Assembly: GCA_003354055.1 (NCBI GenBank)
Contig: PIVQ01000040.1
Coordinates: forward strand, 1-22,941
Source of the DNA: Desulfobacteraceae bacterium
Lineage (GTDB): Bacteria; Desulfobacterota; Desulfobacteria; Desulfobacterales; Desulfobacteraceae
Direction of reading: 5' to 3'
Length of the DNA stretch: 22,941 bases
Shown here: positions 7,679 to 14,463 of the stretch, piece by piece
Position numbering within the stretch: the stretch's first letter is position 1
Layout: every line of letters starts with the position of its first letter
The notes under the pieces: generated by a model
What the model was told of the DNA's origin: nothing
Databases searched by the model: none
The model's input: the letters and a program-made list of their open reading frames with translations, nothing else
Position numbers and translations under genes: made by a program

Positions 7679-8596
7679 ATGAAAGCCAACTATGAAATCA
7701 ATCCGGCAATGCTGAGCAATGAGACGGAATTCAACGATCCGTTTTTCAACCGGTTCACCCTGCGCCATGCCCCGGAACCGCTGCAGCTTACTGACAGCAT
7801 TGCCAAAAACTATCAATTTCCCACCTTTTATAATGACGTGACCTGCGCCATCGGCATTTTCATGTGTTCCTACGACAATGCCTATACCCTGGTCAGCTCA
7901 AGCTTAGGCCCCAAGGTTAAACCGGTGCGCATGCCCAAAGGCAGGGCATTGGTAGCCTTTTCCAGCTATGAGTATAAAAACGTGATGAATGTGGCCCCCT
8001 ACAATGAGATTGCCATGACAATTCCGGTCATGGTGGATCCTAAAGTCAACGTTCCCCTGGTCCCCATGGTGGCGGATAAGTACTTTAAGGAGTTCGGTTA
8101 TTATGTATTCGGCATGCCCGTGACCTCAAAGGAAAATCAGCTCCGGGGCAACAAAATCTGGGGCCTGCCCAAAGTGACCCAGGAAATTGATATCTTTGAG
8201 CAGGACGGGGACTGCGTGTCCGTTGCCAAGGAAGAAAGCGGTGAACCCTATCTCAAGCTTCGGGTACCAACCCAGGGTAAATCTGCCGTATTTGACGTGA
8301 CCTCAAACCTCTACTCCAGACTGGGGGATAATCTTCTCCAGAGCGAAACCAACTTCAAGGCAGAGTTCAAGGTTAACAAATACATGGATCAGCTCTTTAA
8401 AAAGAACCAGACACCGGACCGGACCTATCTCGTCCTGGGGGATACACCCTCAGCCCAGATTTTAAGGGATCTTGAGATCGAGGCCCATCCCTTTCAGTTC
8501 AGGTTTACCCGGCAGATGACCTCATGCTTTGATCTGCCCACCCCGGACTTTTCATTCCCTGGCCTGTTACCCAAAACCTACCCCCAAGCCTCGTAA
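7679..8596 (+). CDS. Acetoacetate decarboxylase-fold family protein
   Basis: This 305-residue protein matches the acetoacetate decarboxylase superfamily by pattern. The segment RGNKIWGLPKVTQEI (156-170) corresponds to the R-x-x-x-WGxPK region in which the Schiff-base lysine of the classical enzyme lies, making K165 the candidate catalytic lysine. The motif APYNEIAM carries a candidate active-site glutamate (E110), and SSYEYKNVMNV precedes it. Classical enzymes are about 245 residues, so this one has extra N- and C-terminal sequence and may act on a different beta-keto acid or even be an aldolase/dehydratase-type member. AGGAGG seven bases before ATG 7679 is a strong ribosome site. It is 26 bases from the ketopantoate-reductase-family gene and probably cotranscribed with it. 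Confidence 0.78.
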   Translation: MKANYEINPAMLSNETEFNDPFFNRFTLRHAPEPLQLTDSIAKNYQFPTFYNDVTCAIGIFMCSYDNAYTLVSSSLGPKVKPVRMPKGRALVAFSSYEYKNVMNVAPYNEIAMTIPVMVDPKVNVPLVPMVADKYFKEFGYYVFGMPVTSKENQLRGNKIWGLPKVTQEIDIFEQDGDCVSVAKEESGEPYLKLRVPTQGKSAVFDVTSNLYSRLGDNLLQSETNFKAEFKVNKYMDQLFKKNQTPDRTYLVLGDTPSAQILRDLEIEAHPFQFRFTRQMTSCFDLPTPDFSFPGLLPKTYPQAS

Positions 8597-8622
8597 TAAG
8601 GAGAGACCCATTGGAGAAAACC

Positions 8623-9651
8623 ATGAACGAGAATCCGACCATTGTATTTTTAGGCGCCGGTGCTGTGGGCGCTTCCCTGGGCGCCTGGATCGCCCCCCAT
8701 CATGAAAATACCTATTTTCTGGATATCGGCGAGGTAGCTGATGCCATCGAGGAAAAGGGTATTACCCATTATCTGGGTGGCGACGAGACCGCCCGCAGAA
8801 CAGAGAATGTAAAGGTCATCCGGGATCTTGACGAGATTGATCCCCCGGATATTATTGCCGTGGCTGTGAAAAACTACAGCCTGGATGCCGTATCCAAAAT
8901 GATCCGGGATAAAGTCGGGGACAAACCCGTGATCATCGGCCTTCAGAACGGAGTGGAAAACCAGACTATTCTGCCCAAGTATTTTTCAAAGGTGATATAC
9001 GGGGTTGTCTGTTACAATGCCTGGCTGGACAGCACGGGTGTGGTGGGATATCAGAAAAAAGGCCCCCTGGTTCTGGGCACGGCAAACAACGAATGCCAGT
9101 TTGAGATGGATACAATCCGTACCATCTTCAGCCGCGGGGTGGAAACCTTTGTCACCCTTCATCTCCACAATGCCACCCACTCAAAAATGATCGTCAACCT
9201 GACCAACTCCCTGACCACCCTTATCGGCCATACCTATAAAGAGATTTCCGATGAAAGTCTATTCCAGAAGCTGCTCTCCAACCTGACCTATGAAGGGGTA
9301 AAAATTGTAAAGGCAGCAGGTTTAAAAGAATGCAGCCTCGGGGGAATGCCCTCCTGGAACCTGATGACGGCGGCGGCCAACCTGCCCCAGTTCGTCACAA
9401 AAAAGGCCTTTCAGAAAAACGTAAAGAAGATGGTTATCTCTTCCATGGCCCAGGATATCCTCCAGAAGGGAAGCACGGATTCTGAACTGGAATCTTTAAA
9501 CGGTTATTTCATGGCCCTGGCAGACAAGTACGATGTCAAGGTGCCGTACAATAAAACCATTTATGAATTGTGCAGATCTGAATTTGGGAAACCCGGGTTT
9601 AAACCCTGGGATGTAAAAGAAGTCTGGGCCAAGGTTGAAGCGAACCTTTAG
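8623..9651 (+). CDS. Ketopantoate reductase (ApbA/PanE) family NADPH-dependent oxidoreductase
   Basis: This 342-residue protein has an N-terminal NAD(P)-binding Rossmann motif GAGAVG (11-16) and the family segments VAVKNY and IGLQNGVEN. A helical C-terminal domain carries the catalytic-lysine region HSKMIVNLTNSLTTLIG (K188, N192), equivalent to the Lys and Asn of PanE. Family members reduce 2-ketopantoate or other 2-keto acids; the pairing with a decarboxylase-fold enzyme and an IclR regulator suggests a catabolic role rather than pantothenate synthesis, which is inference. ATG 8623 has GGAGA six bases upstream and places the start ten residues before GAGAVG. An in-frame TTG at 8611 with TAAGGAG at 8597-8603 is a possible longer start. 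A strong terminator follows. Confidence 0.85.
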   Translation: MNENPTIVFLGAGAVGASLGAWIAPHHENTYFLDIGEVADAIEEKGITHYLGGDETARRTENVKVIRDLDEIDPPDIIAVAVKNYSLDAVSKMIRDKVGDKPVIIGLQNGVENQTILPKYFSKVIYGVVCYNAWLDSTGVVGYQKKGPLVLGTANNECQFEMDTIRTIFSRGVETFVTLHLHNATHSKMIVNLTNSLTTLIGHTYKEISDESLFQKLLSNLTYEGVKIVKAAGLKECSLGGMPSWNLMTAAANLPQFVTKKAFQKNVKKMVISSMAQDILQKGSTDSELESLNGYFMALADKYDVKVPYNKTIYELCRSEFGKPGFKPWDVKEVWAKVEANL

Positions 9652-9667
9652 CCCCTTAAGACGAATT

Positions 9668-9714
9668 ACAGCCAGGGTACTTCTGCCGTGCCCTGGCTGT
9701 CTTCATTTTGTTTT
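9668..9714 (+). terminator. Rho-independent terminator after the reductase gene
   Basis: ACAGCCAGGG (9668-9677) pairs perfectly with CCCTGGCTGT (9691-9700). Three further pairs inside (TAC/GTG, one wobble) leave a loop of about seven bases. The T-rich CTTCATTTTGTTTT follows. It sits between convergent genes and may also serve the minus-strand gene ending at 9714. Confidence 0.9.
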
Positions 9715-10358
9715 CATGACATCCGGCCGCCGGAAACTACACCGTGACACCGGCAGGCCGTGGCCACAAAACAGAGTCCCCTGTGCGCCTCAATCCTCTC
9801 CAGCAGATCAAATAAGGCCTCAGGGCGATAGCCCCCGACACCCGGCCCCAGTTGCACACTCTGGATTACAAAAGGTTTAACTCCGGAATAATTCACCTGC
9901 GCCAGAAGCCTGAACATATCCGGCTTTCTGGGTTTACCTGTCTTTGTACATTTATCATCCGGCTCATTACAGTTCGGGGGACATAAGAAATCGGCATGGC
10001 TGACGTAGATGTCATGCCCTGCCCCATGCATGCAATTGGGCAGATACGCGTCAATGCCTTCGGGCAGAGTCAATGGGATCATATAATCTTCCCCTGCTCT
10101 CAACCGGCACCACTCCCATGCCAGATGAACCGGCACTGCCGGCACTATCCAGTCCGGTCCGTTTTCCCGGGAAAGCCTGTTATTTAAAAATTCAATAGCG
10201 TCACCGGTCTCTGTCCGGCACCCTAAAGCCTTTGCCTGATCCAGGGAATCTTTATCCTGATCCACCAGGGTTACGGCAAACCGCCCCTCCTGCTTGAACA
10301 GCCACTTTGCCGCCCGAAGGCCAAATTTACCTGCTCCGATGATCCATATCATTTCCAT
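9714..10358 (-). CDS. Rossmann-fold NAD(P)-binding protein with a cysteine/histidine cluster, function unknown
   Basis: The 214-residue protein begins with a dinucleotide-binding motif IIGAGKFGLRAA (GxGxxG at 8-13) followed by VTLVDQD (acidic end of beta-2 at 33-35). This is like TrkA-N or saccharopine-dehydrogenase-like domains. From about residue 109 it becomes unusual: CMHGAGH (109-115), HADFLCPPNCNEPDDKC (121-137) with C126, C130 and C137, and a tail with CFVATACRCHG (C196, C202, C204). These could hold an iron-sulfur cluster or zinc. I do not recognise the family well enough to name it. No membrane segment is evident. It stands alone on the minus strand between convergent and divergent neighbours. 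Confidence 0.7.
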   Translation of the reverse strand: MEMIWIIGAGKFGLRAAKWLFKQEGRFAVTLVDQDKDSLDQAKALGCRTETGDAIEFLNNRLSRENGPDWIVPAVPVHLAWEWCRLRAGEDYMIPLTLPEGIDAYLPNCMHGAGHDIYVSHADFLCPPNCNEPDDKCTKTGKPRKPDMFRLLAQVNYSGVKPFVIQSVQLGPGVGGYRPEALFDLLERIEAHRGLCFVATACRCHGVVSGGRMS

Positions 10359-10438
10359 ACCGGGCTTATCCTATGAATCCAGAGCAACTGTCAAGACAGA
10401 TTGCGGGGTCGTGCCTTATTGAGTTCCGATTTAATTCC

Positions 10439-10476
10439 TTGACAGGCAAAAAGTTATAGCTTACGTAAACGTCAAC
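10439..10476 (+). promoter_or_regulatory. Promoter and palindromic operator candidate of the MerR / acyl-CoA dehydrogenase unit
   Basis: A -35 box TTGACA lies at 10439-10444. An imperfect palindrome, CTTACGTAAACGTCAA (10460-10475; ACGT half-sites in opposite orientation), overlaps the expected -10 position. From memory, MerR-family regulators of branched-chain acyl-CoA catabolism (LiuR type) bind similar TTGACGTTTACGTAA-like palindromes. The position suggests autoregulation by the downstream MerR protein. Confidence 0.5.
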
Positions 10477-10503
10477 TATTTACTTCACTCGCGAGGCCGC
10501 CCA

Positions 10504-10926
10504 ATGACCCGGAAGAATCAAGACAGTTACACCATCTCCCAGATTGCAGATCAATTGGATATCAGCACCCGGACCATCCGGTTCTACGAAGAAAAAGGAT
10601 TGATCAAGCCCAATCGCACCCGGGGCAACCAGAGGGTCTACACCCCGCGGAACAAGGCAAGGCTTAAACTGATTCTCAGGGGTAAGCGGTTCGGCTTCAG
10701 CCTGGATGAAATCTCGGAAATGATCGGCATGGCCGACAATCGAGTTGAAGAGACCGATCAGATTGAAAAGAGTCTGGCATTCGGAGATGCAAAACTAAAG
10801 GAGATTAAGGAGCGAAAAAAAGAACTGGTATTATTGGAGCAGGATATCCTGGCCACCCGGGAAAAACTGATAAAACGGAAAATAGAGATTGAGAAGCAGA
10901 AAGACACAGGAGACACCTATGTTTGA
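10504..10926 (+). CDS. MerR-family transcriptional regulator
   Basis: This 140-residue regulator has the MerR winged helix at its N terminus: YTISQIADQLDISTRTIRFYEEKGLIKP (9-36) and RVYTPRNKARLKLILRGKRFGFSLDEI (44-70). A long charged dimerisation coiled coil follows (about 85-133). It has no cysteine, so it is not a metal- or redox-sensing MerR of the usual type; an acyl-CoA or similar effector is more likely given its neighbour. GAGG seven bases before ATG 10504 is a fair ribosome site. Its last eight bases overlap the start of the acyl-CoA dehydrogenase gene, indicating translational coupling. A palindrome just upstream may be its own operator. Confidence 0.9.
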   Translation: MTRKNQDSYTISQIADQLDISTRTIRFYEEKGLIKPNRTRGNQRVYTPRNKARLKLILRGKRFGFSLDEISEMIGMADNRVEETDQIEKSLAFGDAKLKEIKERKKELVLLEQDILATREKLIKRKIEIEKQKDTGDTYV

Positions 10927-12163
10927 ATATCTATTGAACGACGAGCAAAAGCAACTCCAGGGCCAGGCCCGTGATTTTGTCAAAAGTATCCCCAGGCAAA
11001 TGATCCTGGACATGGACCAGGATAAGATTCAATTCCCAAAAGAATTTCTCCAGGAGGCCGGCAAGCTGAATCTCATGGGCTGCCGCTATCCCAAGAAATG
11101 GGGCGGCCGCGGCATGGACTGGGTTTCCACCTGCATGGTCATGGAAGAGATCGGTGTTCTTGGCTATATCTTTGCCTGCACATTCGGCGTAGGCGCAGAA
11201 CTGGTCTGCGACGCCATCATCCTCCACGGTAACGATGCTCAGAAAGAAAAATATGTAAAACCCCTGCTAAAAGGCGAGCTGTTTGCCGCAGAATGCCTGA
11301 CGGAACCCCGGGGCGGATCGGATTTTTTCGGAACCACCACCACGGCAGAAGACAAGGGGGATCATTTTCTGCTCAACGGTCAGAAACGCTTTATCGTTGG
11401 CGGTGAAGGCGCGGACTTTTTTCTGGTCTATGCCAAGACCGACCAGGAGGCCGACCCTAAAGACGGGATTTCCTGTTTTATTGTGGACCGGGACAAGGGG
11501 GTTAAAACCGAATACCTATACGGTCTTATGGGCTGCCGGGGCGGCGGTGCCGCCCGCATGGTATTCAAGGATGTCATCGTGCCCAAGGAAAACCTTTTGG
11601 GCAATCTGAACCAGGGCGTAAAAATATTCAACACCATGATGATCCCGGAACGCCTCGGCACCGCAGCCATGACCATCGGCGCGGCAGTTCCTGCCGTTGA
11701 CATAGCCACAGGCTACACCTCAAAACGCAAGGCCTTCGGCAGACCTATCGCAACTTTTCAGGGGGTTTCCTTCCAGGTAGCAGAAGCCGTCACTTTACTG
11801 GATGCTGCCCGGGCCATGATCTACACCACGGCCCGCGCAGTTGATGCCAAGATCGACGACAAGCAGATCCGACGCCTGGTCTCCGAGTCCAAAAAATTTG
11901 TCACCGAATCCTGCCAGAAAGCGGCTCACAATGCCATGCAGGTCATGGGCGGTATCGGCTATACAGATATCTATCCGGTGGAACGGATCTTCAGGGACTT
12001 GCGCCTGGCCTCCATCTGGACCGGCACCAATGAAGTCATGTCCATGATCATTGCCAATGAATGGTATAAGGAATACTGGAAAGACAAAAACAATCCCAGG
12101 ATCAGAGATATGGAAATGGATGCGGCAGCAGCATATGAGGTGGATGAGAAAATTTACGAATAA
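10919..12163 (+). CDS. Acyl-CoA dehydrogenase with the catalytic glutamate in the isovaleryl/long-chain-type position
   Basis: This 414-residue FAD enzyme of fatty-acid or amino-acid breakdown has the family signatures AECLTEPRGGSD (124-135), HFLLNGQKRFIVGG (149-162), GCRGGGAARMVFKDV (205-219), KRKAFGRPI (269-277) and QVMGGIGY (341-348). The usual catalytic Glu of short/medium-chain enzymes (YEGT) is replaced by Thr in SIWTGTNE (T368). In contrast E244 in MMIPERLGTAA aligns with the helix-G glutamate used by isovaleryl-CoA and long-chain enzymes. The substrate is therefore probably branched or long-chain, which is inference. ATG 10919 has AGGAG six bases before it; the longer frame from TTG 10889 is unlikely. 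A terminator follows after about 80 bases. Confidence 0.9.
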   Translation: MFEYLLNDEQKQLQGQARDFVKSIPRQMILDMDQDKIQFPKEFLQEAGKLNLMGCRYPKKWGGRGMDWVSTCMVMEEIGVLGYIFACTFGVGAELVCDAIILHGNDAQKEKYVKPLLKGELFAAECLTEPRGGSDFFGTTTTAEDKGDHFLLNGQKRFIVGGEGADFFLVYAKTDQEADPKDGISCFIVDRDKGVKTEYLYGLMGCRGGGAARMVFKDVIVPKENLLGNLNQGVKIFNTMMIPERLGTAAMTIGAAVPAVDIATGYTSKRKAFGRPIATFQGVSFQVAEAVTLLDAARAMIYTTARAVDAKIDDKQIRRLVSESKKFVTESCQKAAHNAMQVMGGIGYTDIYPVERIFRDLRLASIWTGTNEVMSMIIANEWYKEYWKDKNNPRIRDMEMDAAAAYEVDEKIYE

Positions 12164-12243
12164 ACCTCCCTCCACAACTCAGAGGATGACGGATTAGATA
12201 ATCCGGTCTGCCGGGTTCAACACGCAAAACTCTTGTGGTAACT

Positions 12244-12285
12244 GCCACCGGTCCGCCCAGACCGGTGGCGGCTATCACTTTTTTT
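12244..12285 (+). terminator. Rho-independent terminator after the acyl-CoA dehydrogenase gene
   Basis: A perfect 10-base stem, GCCACCGGTC (12244-12253) with GACCGGTGGC (12260-12269), encloses a six-base loop. It is followed after nine bases by a run of seven T (12279-12285). The spacing to the T run is somewhat long. Confidence 0.8.
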
Positions 12286-12475
12286 CAAACGCTGCAGGTG
12301 GCTGCACAAAGCCCCCCCTACAAAAAAAAGCGATTTAATGCCGCCTTCCGGCCTGCACGAACCTAAGTGCCGAAGCTGACGGCTTTAATTTTCTGCATGC
12401 CATTGATTTTTTAGCTGGATAAACAAGGAGTTAGATTTTACTTGCAATTACTATGGATTTCCTGTGAAATTAAAA

Positions 12476-12503
12476 TTGACAATTTAGGATCTTCAGGTAT
12501 ACT
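12476..12503 (+). promoter_or_regulatory. Sigma-70 promoter of selC
   Basis: A consensus -35 box TTGACA (12476-12481), a 16-base spacer and TATACT (12498-12503) end 22 bases before the mature tRNA 5' end. This is a strong, unregulated-looking promoter as expected for a tRNA gene. Confidence 0.8.
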
Positions 12504-12525
12504 TAGTCCTTCAATTTTTTGATGC

Positions 12526-12623
12526 GGAGGCACGCCCCGTACTGGTGACGGGCTCGGACTTCAAATCCGATGTGAGGCGCTAGAACCGTCTCGGGTGGGT
12601 TCGATTCCCATGTGTCTCCGCCA
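12526..12623 (+). tRNA. selC: tRNA-Sec (anticodon TCA), selenocysteine tRNA
   Basis: This 98-base gene has an 8-base-pair acceptor stem (GGAGGCAC with GTGTCTCC, one wobble). It has an anticodon arm TCGGA-CTTCAAA-TCCGA with anticodon TCA at 12561-12563, a long variable arm, a T arm with GGTTCGATTCC, and an encoded GCCA end. These are the hallmarks of bacterial selenocysteine tRNA, which reads UGA with SelB and a SECIS element. The genome therefore should encode selenoproteins; none with an in-frame TGA is recognised in this window. The gene is followed directly by an AT-rich block with a toxin-antitoxin operon. Confidence 0.97.
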
Positions 12624-12733
12624 TTCACTCCTATAAAATCAATATGTTACATTTCAAATCATAGTGAGCGCTCGTGCGCAACCAAATTCTTTTGATCACC
12701 TCTATATGTGTCGGTCCCTCTGGAAATTTCCGT

Positions 12734-12808
12734 TTTTGATTTTCCACTTTTTTTGAAGAGAGTTTTTAGAAGTTCCCGAAGCAGTACCAAAAAAATGGAG
12801 AATCAAAA
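12734..12808. repeat. Imperfect inverted repeat (20-base arms) downstream of selC
   Basis: TTTTGATTTTCCACTTTTTT (from 12734) is mirrored by AAAAAAATGGAGAATCAAAA (12789-12808) with about 18 of 20 positions pairing. The loop is about 35 bases. It may act in transcript termination for selC or be a remnant of an inserted element. The rest of the gap between selC and the minus-strand operon shows no gene. Confidence 0.6.
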
Positions 12809-12864
12809 TGGGATTTCAAGAAAACAGAAAGATATAGGGCGTAGGGAATTTTGAAGGAGATATT

Positions 12865-12891
12865 AAGGGCTGAAATTTATTCAGCCCCTTT
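12865..12891. terminator. Hairpin between convergent selC and the hicAB operon, possible terminator
   Basis: GGGCTGAA (12867-12874) pairs perfectly with TTCAGCCC (12880-12887) around a five-base loop. Short A and T runs lie on either side, so it could work weakly in both directions. It is about 25 bases beyond the end of the third operon gene. Confidence 0.5.
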
Positions 12892-12913
12892 ATAAATCGA
12901 ATAGGAAATATTA

Positions 12914-13327
12914 TTAATCAATAACCCCTCCACTTATAATTTTAAAAGTATCAATTGTGTACTCTTTATCTGAGTCTTTGAATTTTAACTTTATTTTTAC
13001 CTTTCCTTCTGCCTTGACCCAAAAAGGTGATAGCCTAAAAAGGAGTCGAACATCGCCATCTTTAGTGTAAGCACTATCAGCGGGACTGAATTCAACAATA
13101 TATGGCTCCACTTTTGGAGCGTCTATAACGATTTTAAAGTTGTTTTCCTTAATTTTCGTTTCTTTTAATGTAATAACAAACGATAAGATGGGAATAAGAG
13201 TTGGGATTTTATCAACAACCACGTCCTCATCATATATCCCTATGTATGACATTTTATTATCAACTTCTTGCCTAATATCATCACAAATAATTGTATATAC
13301 TGTTTTTGCAATTTTCATAGTTTTCAT
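12914..13327 (-). CDS. Small hypothetical protein coupled to hicAB (DUF6941-like appearance)
   Basis: The 137-residue protein begins MKTMKIAKTVYTIICDDIRQ. Its ATG at 13327 overlaps the hicB stop by the four-base ATGA arrangement, which fixes this start over the upstream in-frame ATG at 13366 that lies within hicB. It has no signal peptide or membrane helix. The pattern of an N-terminal ...YTIICDDIRQEVDNKMSYIGIYDEDV segment followed by alternating hydrophobic strands (FKIVID, EPYIVEF, KIKLKF, YTIDTFKI) suggests a compact beta-sandwich. The first part resembles small proteins of the DUF6941 type as I remember them, with low certainty. The tight coupling implies it is made together with the antitoxin and may be a cofactor or cargo of the toxin-antitoxin unit. 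Confidence 0.7.
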   Translation of the reverse strand: MKTMKIAKTVYTIICDDIRQEVDNKMSYIGIYDEDVVVDKIPTLIPILSFVITLKETKIKENNFKIVIDAPKVEPYIVEFSPADSAYTKDGDVRLLFRLSPFWVKAEGKVKIKLKFKDSDKEYTIDTFKIISGGVID

Positions 13328-13809
13328 TGGACAATAATTTTGCTCTTTTGAGTGTCCATTCCCCAATCTAATAAATTCTCGGCAACTTTAGATGCCCCAA
13401 ATCGAGACACAGGTTTCCCTGGTTGAGTTCTGTGTAATATGGCTAACTGCTCTATATTTTTTAGTTGTTGGCCAATTTGATTTTTAGTGTGATTTTCAGC
13501 CAGTAACTGCACGAGATAAGTATTAAGAGAAACACCTTCTCTTTTAGCTTGTTGACTCAGCTTTGCGTGTAAGGACTTCGGTATACGTAGTCGAGTTTGT
13601 CCACTATATGTTTCCAAAGTTTGAGGTTCTGGAATTCTACAACCATCTTCTTTATAGACTTGAAGAAATCCTTCTAATACGATCTTTGCCTCCTCAATAG
13701 CCTCTTCTGCATCTTCTCCAAATGCCGATAGCCCTGGAAATTCAGGAATGGTTGCAATATAACCTTCGTCCTCATCACTCCACATAATATTGATAGAATA
13801 TTTTTGCAT
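13324..13809 (-). CDS. hicB: HicB-family antitoxin with C-terminal ribbon-helix-helix domain
   Basis: This 161-residue protein starts with the partial RNase-H-like HicB fold: YSINIMWSDEDEGYIATIPEFPGLSAFGEDAEEAIEEA (4-41). A ribbon-helix-helix DNA-binding segment follows, TRLRIPKSLHAKLSQQAKREGVSLNTYLVQLLAE (72-105). The C-terminal tail of about 55 residues beyond the DNA-binding part is longer than in many HicB proteins. HicB neutralises HicA and represses the operon. It starts one base after the hicA stop and its stop overlaps the next gene. The palindrome in front of hicA is its likely operator. Confidence 0.92.
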   Translation of the reverse strand: MQKYSINIMWSDEDEGYIATIPEFPGLSAFGEDAEEAIEEAKIVLEGFLQVYKEDGCRIPEPQTLETYSGQTRLRIPKSLHAKLSQQAKREGVSLNTYLVQLLAENHTKNQIGQQLKNIEQLAILHRTQPGKPVSRFGASKVAENLLDWGMDTQKSKIIVQ

Positions 13810-13810
13810 A

Positions 13811-14077
13811 CTATTTCCCTTTTTTGATTAAATTATGCTCGTCGATAAATCCAATCAGTTGGGCCACTTGATACTTCTTTGCTTTACTTTTATCTTTTTT
13901 ATCTGGTTGAAAATTCATCGTGTATCTGTGACGTGGGTGTTTATATACCTTGTGACTGCCTTTTTGGTTTCTGAAAACGAATCCCACCTGTTCTGCAAGA
14001 CGGCAAATGTCAGAGAAAGAAGCATTGGACGGAGCATTTTTAAGTTTGGCGTATGTCTTTTGTTTATTTCGTGTCAT
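13811..14077 (-). CDS. hicA: HicA-family mRNA interferase toxin
   Basis: This 88-residue protein has the double-stranded-RNA-binding-like HicA fold: SFSDICRLAEQVGFVFRNQKGSHKVYKHP, with the catalytic histidine H42 in GSH. The segment YTMNFQPDKKDKSKAKKYQVAQLIGFIDE completes it. HicA toxins cleave mRNA in the cytoplasm until bound by HicB. It is the first gene of the operon (toxin first is usual for hicAB). ATG 14077 has only a weak GAAGAG ribosome site, in line with low toxin expression. The catalytic residue is intact, so the toxin looks functional. Confidence 0.92.
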   Translation of the reverse strand: MTRNKQKTYAKLKNAPSNASFSDICRLAEQVGFVFRNQKGSHKVYKHPRHRYTMNFQPDKKDKSKAKKYQVAQLIGFIDEHNLIKKGK

Positions 14078-14463
14078 TGTTTACTCTTCATTATTATGTA
14101 CCGTATATGGAACCACATAGTCAATTAAAAAGTGTTTTTCTACGAAACATTGGCATTTATTTAATCTTGTCGTTTATCCTTCGGTTCCTCTCAGGAGAGG
14201 AGTGATGATTAAGATGAGATCGCCATAAAACCAATCATGAAGAGCCTTCCCGTCCACCTTTACCCAAAGGCATGAATAATTATAGAATAGTAGTCTCGTT
14301 TTCTTTTTCCGGTTTAGATTAATGTACCGTGTAGTGACTAACTCAAAGTCTACATTGTATTGTCTGTCTCGACTGGTTCATCAAATGGACCCTGAATCCT
14401 AATATTACCTTAAGTTTTTCCGTCAATCCGTTATCCCTATGGAGAGCGGGTTCCTCTGCTGGA
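14078..14463. other. Intergenic region upstream of hicA and downstream of the beta-barrel gene
   Basis: The first part holds the hicA promoter/operator. From 14130 to 14463 I see no supported gene: only a small palindrome CCTCTCAGGAGAGG near 14190 and a partial echo of the hicA operator, ATGTACCGTGTA, near 14322. No clear terminator for the minus-strand beta-barrel gene is visible. Confidence 0.5.
14095..14124 (-). promoter_or_regulatory. hicA promoter with palindromic operator
   Basis: On the minus strand a -35 box TTGACT (14119-14124) is followed after 18 bases by TACATA (14095-14100). The spacer and -10 overlap a 16-base palindrome GTACCGTATATGGAAC (14098-14113, 12 of 16 symmetric positions), a plausible site for the ribbon-helix-helix domain of HicB. 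Confidence 0.55.

Larger units (their letters stand above)
12164..12525. other. Intergenic region: terminator of the dehydrogenase gene, then selC promoter
   Basis: The first part holds the rho-independent terminator at 12244-12285. The stretch from about 12290 to 12470 shows a C-run, an A-run and small imperfect stems but no gene that I can support. The last part carries the tRNA promoter. Confidence 0.6.

Noticed and set aside
10889..10918. TTG start for the acyl-CoA dehydrogenase
   Set aside because: The AGGAG at 10908-10912 is placed for ATG 10919, and the extra ten residues are translated MerR sequence in another frame.
13328..13366. Longer start for the third hicAB gene
   Set aside because: ATGA overlap at 13324-13327 gives a natural start; the upstream extension lies within hicB and has no homology-like content.
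12624..14463. Attachment-site repeat of the selC 3' end
   Set aside because: I looked for a second copy of the TTCGATTCC...TCTCCGCCA end downstream and found none.
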